Below are positions 1-6,631 of a DNA stretch of 37,245 bases, one piece after another. Positions within the stretch are counted from its first letter, which is position 1, and every line of letters starts with the position of its first letter. The translations under genes were made by a program, and so were the position numbers. The DNA is from Planctomycetota bacterium. Its GTDB lineage: Bacteria > Planctomycetota > UBA1135 > GCA-002686595. The DNA lies in assembly GCA_016220035.1 (NCBI GenBank), contig JACRIO010000294.1, positions 1-37,245 on the forward strand, in the 5' to 3' direction. The notes beneath the pieces are model-generated. The model saw only the letters and a program-made list of their open reading frames with translations. It did no database searches and was not told the origin of the DNA.

Positions 1-1868
1 CCGTTGTAGAGCACGACGCGCTCATCCGCGCCGACGACGAGCCGGCACTTGCCCCATTCGCTGACACCGTTGCCGATGCCCGAGTTCTTCACGCCGCACC
101 CGATCCCGACGGCTTTCCCCGCGCGCTTCGCCGCGTAGTACGCGTCCTTCACGGCAGCGAGCGTCTTTTTGATCCCGACCGACTTCTCGAGCACCTGCCC
201 CGTGCAGAACGTGCCGCCGACATCGAGCACGTTGCGCTCGCGGATCTGAAAGCCGTCGAGCCCGCACTGCTTCGCGAGCAGATCCATGCAGCCTTCGATC
301 GCGAACGACGCCTGGTTCGCGCCGAAACCGCGCATCGCGCCGCACGGTGGGTTGTTCGTGTACGCGGCGATCGACTCCACGTCGACGTTCGGCACAGCGT
401 ACGGTCCGCACGCATGACCCGCGGCGCGCTCCAGCACCTTCCCGCCGACGGACGCGTAGGCACCCGAGTCGCCGATCATCCTCGCGCGCACCGCGGTCAG
501 ACGGCCGTCCGCGTCACAGCCGACCGCGTACTCCATCGTCAGCGGATGACGCTTGGGGTGCATGCGGATCGACTGCTCGCGCGTGAGCTCGAGCTTCACC
601 GGCCGCTTCGTCACGTGGCACAGGAGCGCCGTCTGCGCCTGGATCGACATGTCCTCCTTGCCGCCGAACGCGCCGCCGTTGGGCACGAGCTCGACCTGCA
701 CGGAGTCCTCGGGCACGCCGAGGAAGCTCGCGACTTGCCGACGGTCGTCGAAGATGCCCTGGCCCTGGGTGTAGAGCTTCAATCCGCCGTCGGCGAGCGG
801 CTCGACGAGCGCGCACTCGGGCTCGAGGAAGAGGTGCTCGATGCGCTGCGTGCGCCACGTGCCGCGCACGACATGCGCGCTCGCCGCGAGCGCGGCCTCC
901 GCGTCGCCGCGACGGATGATGGAGCGACTGAGCACGTTGTCGTGCTGCGGGTTGACGCGCGGAGCGCCGGCCGCGATCGAGGCCTCGGGGTCGAGCACGG
1001 GCGCGAGCACTTCGTACTCGACGTCGACGAGCTCCGCCGCCGCGCGCGCCGTGCGCTCGTCGTCCGCAGCGACCGCGGCGAGCACGTCGCCCACGCAGCG
1101 CACTTCCTCTCCGACCGCGACGAAACCCGGCCAATCGGCGTAGAGCAGTCCGTACCAGCGCTTCCCCGGCACGTCCGCGGCCGTGACGACGGCGTGCACG
1201 CCGGCCACGGCGAGCGCGCGGCGCGTGTCGATGCTCTTCATGCGTGCGCGCGCGTGCTTCGACAACACCACGGCGCCGTGGAGCATGCCCGCGCGCTCGA
1301 GGTCGGCGACGTACGGCCGCGCACCGAGCGCGCACTCGAGGCCTTCGTAGCGCGGAATCCGCGCGCCGACCCCGCCGCTCGATTCGAGCTCCGGCCTCAC
1401 GCCCGTGCGCCGCGCGCGCGCGTACAACTCGATCGCGTCGAGGATCTTCACGTACCCCGTGCAGCGGCAAAGGTTCCCGTCGATGGCGCGCGCGATCGCC
1501 TCGCGCGACGGCTCCGGTGTCTCGTCGACGAGGTGCTTCGCGCGCAACGCGAACCCGGGGATGCAGAAACCGCACTGCAAGCCGGCCGCGGCGACGAAGG
1601 AACGGGCGAGGAGCTCGCGGTCGCGCTCCGGTACGCCTTCGAGCGTGACGATCTCCTTCCCATCGCACTTCGACGCCGGCGTCGCGCACGTGACCTTCGC
1701 CGCGCCGTCGACGATCGCGAGACAGCACCCGCACTGCCCCTGCGGCTGACAACCATCCTTGAGCGACTTCACCCCGCAACGATCGCGCAGCGCGTCGAGC
1801 AGCGATTCGCCGGCCGCGACGTCGAGCGCGCGCACCTTTCCGTTCACCGTGAGCTGGATCGTCGCCAT
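1..1868 (-). CDS. Xanthine dehydrogenase-type molybdoenzyme with fused [2Fe-2S] domain (C-terminus off window)
   Basis: Molybdopterin-dependent hydroxylase of the xanthine dehydrogenase/aldehyde oxidase family; the reading frame stays open to the left edge, giving about 622 residues. The N-terminus is a plant-type [2Fe-2S] domain (C40, C46 and C49 in 'GCQPQGQCGCC'), followed by the second [2Fe-2S] domain ('LQCGFCIPG' and 'GNLCRCTGY'). After a linker the molybdopterin subunit begins ('NGGAFGGKEDMS', then 'CGAMRGFGANQ'). Fusion of the iron-sulfur part directly to the molybdopterin part, without an FAD domain, is the layout of the so-called selenium-dependent xanthine dehydrogenases and relatives. 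The start is ATG 1868, with AGGA eight bases upstream; an in-frame ATG at 1877 is possible. It is divergent from gmhA. The substrate (purine, aldehyde or other) cannot be read from the sequence, and the active-site Glu region lies outside the window. Confidence 0.9.
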   Translation of the reverse strand, partial: MATIQLTVNGKVRALDVAAGESLLDALRDRCGVKSLKDGCQPQGQCGCCLAIVDGAAKVTCATPASKCDGKEIVTLEGVPERDRELLARSFVAAAGLQCGFCIPGFALRAKHLVDETPEPSREAIARAIDGNLCRCTGYVKILDAIELYARARRTGVRPELESSGGVGARIPRYEGLECALGARPYVADLERAGMLHGAVVLSKHARARMKSIDTRRALAVAGVHAVVTAADVPGKRWYGLLYADWPGFVAVGEEVRCVGDVLAAVAADDERTARAAAELVDVEYEVLAPVLDPEASIAAGAPRVNPQHDNVLSRSIIRRGDAEAALAASAHVVRGTWRTQRIEHLFLEPECALVEPLADGGLKLYTQGQGIFDDRRQVASFLGVPEDSVQVELVPNGGAFGGKEDMSIQAQTALLCHVTKRPVKLELTREQSIRMHPKRHPLTMEYAVGCDADGRLTAVRARMIGDSGAYASVGGKVLERAAGHACGPYAVPNVDVESIAAYTNNPPCGAMRGFGANQASFAIEGCMDLLAKQCGLDGFQIRERNVLDVGGTFCTGQVLEKSVGIKKTLAAVKDAYYAAKRAGKAVGIGCGVKNSGIGNGVSEWGKCRLVVGADERVVLYN

Positions 1869-1977
1869 GCCGGCCATCCTACCGGTCGCTCGGGGCTCGA
1901 ATGGAGGGCCTGTCCCGTCCTCATCGCGGACATGCAGCTCCTCGCTCCGCCCGTTTCGAAGAGCTATCGTGCGCCCG

Positions 1978-2577
1978 ATGACCGCCCCCGATCCGATCCG
2001 CGCCGCGTTCGAGGAAGCGCGGGCCACGCTCGACGCCTTCCTCGCCGATCCCAAGAACGTCGACGCCGTCCACCGCTTCGCGCGCGCCGCCGCGGACACG
2101 CTGAAGCGCGGTGGCCTGCTCATGAGCTGCGGCAACGGCGGCAGCATGTGCGACGCGATGCACTTCGCCGAGGAGTTCACCGGCCGCTTCCGCAAGGACC
2201 GCGCTGCGCTCCCCGCGATCGCGTTCAGCGACCCGAGCCAACTCACGTGCATCGCGAACGACTTCGGCTTCGACGAGGTCTTCGCGCGCTCGGTCGAGGC
2301 CTACGGCAAGAAGGGCGACCTGCTCGTCGCGATCACCACGAGCGGCAACTCGCCCAACATCCTGCGCGCGATCGAGGTCGCGAAGAAGAAGGGCATCACC
2401 GTCGTCGGCCTGCTCGGCAAAGGCGGCGGCAAAGCGAAGGAGCTCGTCGACGTGCCGATCGTCGTGCCGCGCGCGGAGACGTCCGACCGCATCCAGGAGC
2501 TGCACATCAAGGTGCTCCACATCGCGATCGAGGCGGTCGAGCGGGAGTTGTTCCCTGGGAACTACGGCGAGAGCTGA
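1978..2577 (+). CDS. gmhA: Sedoheptulose 7-phosphate isomerase, SIS domain
   Basis: 199 residues, the usual length of GmhA, a cytoplasmic enzyme that converts sedoheptulose 7-phosphate to D-glycero-D-manno-heptose 7-phosphate, the first step of ADP-heptose synthesis. The protein matches the E. coli family signature closely: 'CGNGGSMCDAMHFAEE' supplies the zinc ligands His62 and Glu66, 'GRFRKDR' and 'NDFGFDEVF' follow, then the SIS phosphate loop 'TTSGNSPNI' and the late 'DRIQELHIKVLHI' with the remaining metal ligands Gln and His. ATG 1978 is chosen because homology begins there; the frame is open further upstream but without family similarity. The membrane-protein gene at 2596 follows after 18 bases, probably in one transcript. 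No other heptose-synthesis gene is in the window, but a GT9 heptosyltransferase-type gene lies at 14563-16389. Confidence 0.93.
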   Translation: MTAPDPIRAAFEEARATLDAFLADPKNVDAVHRFARAAADTLKRGGLLMSCGNGGSMCDAMHFAEEFTGRFRKDRAALPAIAFSDPSQLTCIANDFGFDEVFARSVEAYGKKGDLLVAITTSGNSPNILRAIEVAKKKGITVVGLLGKGGGKAKELVDVPIVVPRAETSDRIQELHIKVLHIAIEAVERELFPGNYGES

Positions 2578-2595
2578 CGAGCGGGAGCCCGACGC

Positions 2596-3021
2596 ATGAC
2601 GCGCTACCTCCCCCTCCTCCTCATCGTCCTCGGCAACGTCGTTTATCACCTCGGGCAGAAGACGATGCCCAAGGAGGCACCGCCGACGAGCGCGATCGTC
2701 GTCGCCTACCTCGTGGGCATCGCCGCGTGCCTCGTCGCGCTGCCGTTCTTCGAGCCGGGTTGGAGTATCGCCAGCGCGCGTCCGGCTCTGTCGTGGAGCA
2801 CCGTGCTCGTCGGCCTGGGCGCAGCGGCGATCGAGATCGGGTTCCTGCTCGCGTATCGGAGCGGATGGCCGATCTCGAGCGCGTCGCTCGTCGCGTTGAG
2901 CGTGGTCGCGCTCGTCCTGCTCCCGATCGGCGTGCGCTTCTTCGCGGAGAGCTGGAGCTGGTCGCGGACGCTCGGGCTGGTGTTGTGCCTGGCGGGCTTG
3001 TGGTTCCTGCGGCAGAAGTAG
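2596..3021 (+). CDS. Small four-helix membrane protein, EamA/SMR-like
   Basis: 141 residues with four predicted membrane segments (about 5-22, 33-52, 67-87 and 95-137 taken as the last one to two helices) and short loops. The size and the half-transporter layout resemble single-repeat members of the drug/metabolite transporter superfamily, which work as dimers. The segment 'AAAIEIGFLLAYRSGWPISSAS' region, here split by a Gly-Trp, resembles the EamA repeat. It begins 18 bases after gmhA on the same strand, so co-transcription is likely; a role in moving a lipid-linked sugar or other envelope metabolite is only a guess from that neighbour. It converges with the gene ending at 3028. Confidence 0.75.
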   Translation: MTRYLPLLLIVLGNVVYHLGQKTMPKEAPPTSAIVVAYLVGIAACLVALPFFEPGWSIASARPALSWSTVLVGLGAAAIEIGFLLAYRSGWPISSASLVALSVVALVLLPIGVRFFAESWSWSRTLGLVLCLAGLWFLRQK

Positions 3022-3027
3022 CGCCCG

Positions 3028-3753
3028 TCACCGCATCGCCGCGAGACCGGTCAACGCGCGCGTCGACCACCACGACACGAGCTCGTGCTCGCCGCACTCC
3101 GCCGCGCGCTCTCCGAGGAGCGCGTTCGCCGCGTCGACGGTTTCCGCGTCGAGCACCGCGAGGTAGTTCGCGCGCTTCGAGCCCGCGAGCGGTCCGCCGA
3201 GCAGGACCTTGCCTTGCGTTCGCAGGGTCGCGAGCGCGCGCTCGGAACTCCCGGCGTCGCGCCCGAAGTACATGACGTAGCCGCGCAACGTATTCGCGAA
3301 GCTCGGTTCCTCGCCGCGCGCTTTCAGGTCCGCGCGCATCGCTTGGTCGAGCTCGTACGCGTGCCGCGCATTCGCGGGTGTCTGGAGCGAGCAGAGCTCC
3401 ATCGCGAGCACGCGCTGTTGCACGGCCGGGTCGGAGCTCGTCCACGCGCGCGCGGTCGCTTCGTCGGCGGTGTCGAAGAGGAAGATGCCGCGCGCCTCCG
3501 GATGCGGATTGCCATCACCGAAAGGCCCGGCGACGAGGAGCTTCTTCTCGTCCGCGAGACGCTGGATGTTGGCCATGTGCGCGGCCTGCGTCGCTTGGCG
3601 CTCCTGGTCGGAACGGTTCGCCGTGGAGTCACCGCGCACGAGGAATGCGAACTGAAACACGGGATCGCTCACGGCCGAACCGGTCGAACGGCAGGCGACC
3701 CCTCCGTGAACGAGGAGGATCAGCGATGCGATGCGGAGGAGCGGTGTGCGCAT
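3028..3753 (-). CDS. Secreted protein with two YCII-type domains
   Basis: 241 residues. A hydrophobic N-terminus ('IASLILLVHGGVAC') looks like a signal peptide and perhaps a degenerate lipobox (Gly rather than Leu at -3), so lipid attachment is uncertain. The rest contains two copies of a YCII-like ferredoxin-fold domain. The first has 'KKLLVAGPFGDGNPHPEARG' and 'FLFDTADEATARAW', the second 'GKVLLGGPLAGSKRANYLAV' and 'LDAETVDAANALL'. YCII domains are small alpha/beta units related to muconolactone isomerase; most members have no proven activity. ATG 3753 is used. The gene lies 57 bases downstream of the GNAT gene on the same strand, so read-through from the flagellar operon is possible. It converges with the membrane-protein gene, six bases away. 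Confidence 0.75.
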   Translation of the reverse strand: MRTPLLRIASLILLVHGGVACRSTGSAVSDPVFQFAFLVRGDSTANRSDQERQATQAAHMANIQRLADEKKLLVAGPFGDGNPHPEARGIFLFDTADEATARAWTSSDPAVQQRVLAMELCSLQTPANARHAYELDQAMRADLKARGEEPSFANTLRGYVMYFGRDAGSSERALATLRTQGKVLLGGPLAGSKRANYLAVLDAETVDAANALLGERAAECGEHELVSWWSTRALTGLAAMR

Positions 3754-3810
3754 CGCTCGATGCTACCGCACGGATCGCTCTCGATCTCAGTGCACGCCGC
3801 ACGTGCACTG

Positions 3811-4884
3811 TCAGATCGAATCGAGCCCCCACACGAACGGATTCATCGGCAGATCGCGGACCTCGACGCCCAGCGCCAGCGCGAGCTCCCGCGCCGCGCC
3901 GCGTTCGCCGCGCGCGGCCACCGCGATGTCGAGTAGAGCATCGTGCGTGACGACGCAGAGCCCGCGCGGTCCGCGGAACTCGACCTGTCCTCGGTCGACT
4001 GCTCGCGCGCGCACGACGCCGCGCGGACCCAGGACCTCGGCGCACGCGCGCGCCAGGCCCTCGGCGTCGAGCAGCTTGCCCATGCCGAGCACGCCGACCG
4101 CGGAGGGCACGCCGGCGAGCGCGATTCGTCCCTGCACCTCGCCGTGCGCGCCGGGCGCCATCACGTAGAGCTCGTCGTCGATCCCGCGCGCGGTGCGCCG
4201 CTCGACGTGGGCGCGCAAGAGGCGCAGCACGCCGTCGCTCGCTCCGCCCCATTCGTGGACGACGTTGGGGAGGTCGCGCCCGCGCCCGAGGCATGCATAG
4301 GCGTCGACGCGCCCGCGCTCCTCGTGCACGAGCACCTCCATGCCGGGACAGTGCAGGAGCTCCGCCGTTTCGAGCTCCAAGCGTTCGACGCGCCGGTCGT
4401 GGAGCAGGTAGAGCGCGTGGATCGAGCACGCGTCGCCTTCGTTGGCGGCGCGACAGTCGGTCGCGGCGGGGAGCGCGTCGACGTTCTCGCGCGACACGAT
4501 GAAGTCGCGCTCGCAGCCGATCTCGCGCCATCCACGCCGCGCGTAGAAGCCGCGGTCGTCCGCCCACAGGAGCGCGAGCACGCAACCGTCTTGGCGCAAC
4601 GCGTCCTCGGCCGCCGCGAGCAGGCGCGTGCCCCAGCCTTGATTCTGATGCGCGGGATCGGTGACGACCGATCCCACGAGGCCGATGCGCAGCCGCGCGG
4701 CGCCGGCGACGAGATCGCGCGGCTGTATCGCGCACGCGGCCCGCAGCTCGCCCGCCTCCTCGACCGTGACGAGCCCGCCGCTCGCACACGCGCCGAACAC
4801 GGTCGGGTATTCGTCGGCGATCGAGCGCCCGTCGCGCATGACCTGCTCGATCAGCGTGCGCGCCGTGATCGTGTTCGCGCTCAC
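3811..4884 (-). CDS. GNAT-family N-acetyltransferase, last gene of the flagellar operon
   Basis: 357 residues. The N-terminal half carries a GNAT acetyl-CoA-binding motif: 'VVTDPAHQNQGWGTRLL' contains the Q-x-x-G-x-G pyrophosphate loop near residue 82, and 'GFYARRGWREIG' is the usual C-terminal GNAT strand. The C-terminal half (about residues 150-357) has no recognised domain and may be a degenerate second GNAT fold or a substrate-binding unit. The start is GTG 4884, whose GTGA overlaps the stop of the preceding small gene, so translation is probably coupled. Its place at the end of the flg operon suggests, but does not show, acetylation of a flagellar protein or sugar. The substrate is unknown. 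Confidence 0.85.
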   Translation of the reverse strand: MSANTITARTLIEQVMRDGRSIADEYPTVFGACASGGLVTVEEAGELRAACAIQPRDLVAGAARLRIGLVGSVVTDPAHQNQGWGTRLLAAAEDALRQDGCVLALLWADDRGFYARRGWREIGCERDFIVSRENVDALPAATDCRAANEGDACSIHALYLLHDRRVERLELETAELLHCPGMEVLVHEERGRVDAYACLGRGRDLPNVVHEWGGASDGVLRLLRAHVERRTARGIDDELYVMAPGAHGEVQGRIALAGVPSAVGVLGMGKLLDAEGLARACAEVLGPRGVVRARAVDRGQVEFRGPRGLCVVTHDALLDIAVAARGERGAARELALALGVEVRDLPMNPFVWGLDSI

Positions 4885-5180
4885 GGCCGCCCGTCGCGCG
4901 CGCCGCTCTGCCGAGCGAGCGCCTCGCGGTACGCCTCGAGCAGTTGGTCCCCGAGCGACAAAACGTCCTGCAACGACGCGTGCGCGCGGTCGACCGCTCC
5001 CGCGAGCGCCTGGGGACCCTGGACGCGCTGCGAGTCGCGCTCGAGCGCGTGCGCGTCGCGTTCGAGACGCTCGAGCAACGCTTTGAAAGCGACGCCGTCC
5101 GTGGCGGTCTGCGCGCCGCGCGGCGCCGTCGTTTCGTTCGCTCCGATGCGCGCGGTCGAGTTCGTCTTCGGTTCCACCAT
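4881..5180 (-). CDS. Small unassigned protein between flgL and the acetyltransferase gene
   Basis: 99 residues, hydrophilic and probably helical, with no signal peptide and no membrane segment. After a low-complexity N-terminus (about 1-28) there is a helical part rich in Leu, Glu, Arg and Ala, ending 'SLGDQLLEAYREALARQ'. That ending loosely recalls the C-terminus of the rod protein FliE ('...NKLxEAYQEIMRM'), but the similarity is too weak for a family call. Four bases separate it from flgL, and its stop overlaps the GTG of the GNAT gene, so it belongs to the flagellar operon. A chaperone, rod or hook-associated role is possible. In many bacteria this slot after flgL holds fliW and csrA; this protein resembles neither. 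Confidence 0.7.
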   Translation of the reverse strand: MVEPKTNSTARIGANETTAPRGAQTATDGVAFKALLERLERDAHALERDSQRVQGPQALAGAVDRAHASLQDVLSLGDQLLEAYREALARQSGARDGRP

Positions 5181-5184
5181 GGCG

Positions 5185-6627
5185 TCACCGCAGGTAGTTC
5201 AAGAGGGTGTTCTGGAGCAGGCGCGCGCCGGTGGATTGCGCGAGCTGGAGCGTCTGCTCCGCCTTCGTCATGTCGAGGATCACCGACGTGATGTCCGCGT
5301 CCTCCACGTTCGATTTCATGCCCTGCAAGCTGACGTCGAAATCGCCGAGGCGGCTCTCCGTCGCCGTGAGGCGCTGGCTGCGCGCGCCGAGCGTGCCTTG
5401 CGCGACCAGCAGGGTGTCGTAGTTGCGGTCGAACTCCGCGAGGCGTGCGGAGAGCCGCTCCTGGAGTGCGGCCGCGTCGAGCCCGTGCACGTTGCGCAGG
5501 TCGTCCGCGATGCCCTGCAAGACGTCGAATGCGTTCACGGTGCCCGAGAAAGTGAGCAGATCCGTCCCCGCGCGCGACAGGCTCGTCGTGTCGAGATGGA
5601 TCGTCGTCCCGTCGTTCGCGTCGACGAGCTCCAGGTCCGTCTCCGTGAACGCGACGCTCGTGAAGTTCGTCCCGTCGAGCGACACCGACGCGTCGCCGTG
5701 CACGGTCCCGCTCGTGCTCGCCCCCGTCCAGGACGAGAGGTCGAGGTGGAGCTCCGCCCCGTTCTCGTCGCGCACGACGAAGTCCGCGGCCTCCGCGCTG
5801 CCCGCCGCCGGCAGTTGGAGGACGCGCCCGCTCCCGAGCCGCGCCGTTCCAGCAGCCGCGTCGATCACGAGCGCTCGATCGCCGGCGAGCGTGTCGTTCG
5901 CGCCGCCGGAGACGAGCGCGATCCCCGATCCGGTGATCGCGGCCGGCAGCGTCGTCCCGTCGTGGCGCACGGTCACGTAGCGGTAGCCCGTGCCTTCGTT
6001 CGCGCTCGTTCCGGGCGCGAGGCCGGTCAGACCCGCATAGGAAGCGCCCGTCGCTTCCTGCTTCGCGAAGACGTCGTCGCCCGCGATGTTCACGGGGACG
6101 CCGACGCCCGCTCCGATCGCGACGGAACGCGCCGCCTGGTTGCCTCGGTACACGACGCGGCGGCCGTCGGTCGCTTCGGTCACCGCGAACGGTTCCGTGC
6201 TCGACTCGGTGCCCCCGAACAGGAAGCGCTCGCCGAGCTTCGAGTTGCCGACCTCGACGAGGCGCTCCTGGAGGAGCTCGATCTGCTGAGCGAGCGACGA
6301 ACGATCCGTGTCGTTGAGCGTGCCGTTCAGTCCCTGCACGACGAGCTCGCGCGCTTCCGAATAGAGGTTCCCAGCCTCGTCGATCGCCGCGATGCCCGCG
6401 TCGATGAGCGGTTTTGCCGTCGCGACCGCCGAACGATAGCGGTCGACGTCGCCGATCTGTCGCGAGATGCCGAGCACGCTCGACGTGCCGACCGGATCGT
6501 CCGACGGACGGAGGATCCGTTTGCCCGACGCCACCTGCTCCTGCGCGCGGATCAACTTGTAGAAGTTGAGGAACAGTCCGCGGCGGACGTTGTCGTAGCT
6601 CGAGGACTGCGTGGGTCGGAGCGTCAT
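5185..6627 (-). CDS. flgL: Flagellar hook-filament junction protein FlgL (HAP3)
   Basis: 480 residues, longer than the roughly 300 of enteric FlgL. The flagellin-like N-terminus has 'QEQVASGKRILRPSDDPVGT', the typical FlgL/flagellin D0-D1 helix region. The C-terminus has 'NVEDADITSVILDMTKAEQT' followed by 'LQLAQSTGARLLQNTLLNYL', again the flagellin-type packing helix. A Gly/Thr/Ser-rich, beta-strand-like middle of about 250 residues (about 150-400) accounts for the extra length and would form the surface-exposed domain. FlgL joins the hook, through FlgK, to the filament and is exported by the flagellar type III apparatus. ATG 6627 lies four bases after the flgK stop. Confidence 0.95.
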   Translation of the reverse strand: MTLRPTQSSSYDNVRRGLFLNFYKLIRAQEQVASGKRILRPSDDPVGTSSVLGISRQIGDVDRYRSAVATAKPLIDAGIAAIDEAGNLYSEARELVVQGLNGTLNDTDRSSLAQQIELLQERLVEVGNSKLGERFLFGGTESSTEPFAVTEATDGRRVVYRGNQAARSVAIGAGVGVPVNIAGDDVFAKQEATGASYAGLTGLAPGTSANEGTGYRYVTVRHDGTTLPAAITGSGIALVSGGANDTLAGDRALVIDAAAGTARLGSGRVLQLPAAGSAEAADFVVRDENGAELHLDLSSWTGASTSGTVHGDASVSLDGTNFTSVAFTETDLELVDANDGTTIHLDTTSLSRAGTDLLTFSGTVNAFDVLQGIADDLRNVHGLDAAALQERLSARLAEFDRNYDTLLVAQGTLGARSQRLTATESRLGDFDVSLQGMKSNVEDADITSVILDMTKAEQTLQLAQSTGARLLQNTLLNYLR

Positions 6628-6631
6628 GGGA

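Noticed and set aside
414-3275. A 953-codon plus-strand open frame, and similar long frames such as 3943-6669, 6611-8959 and 8956-11160.
   Set aside because: They run opposite to well-identified genes, are extremely rich in Arg, Ala and Pro, and match no family. High GC removes stop codons from the antisense strand.
4881-5180. Calling the small protein after flgL FliE, FliW or CsrA.
   Set aside because: Only the last dozen residues recall FliE, and the size and pattern do not match FliW or CsrA.
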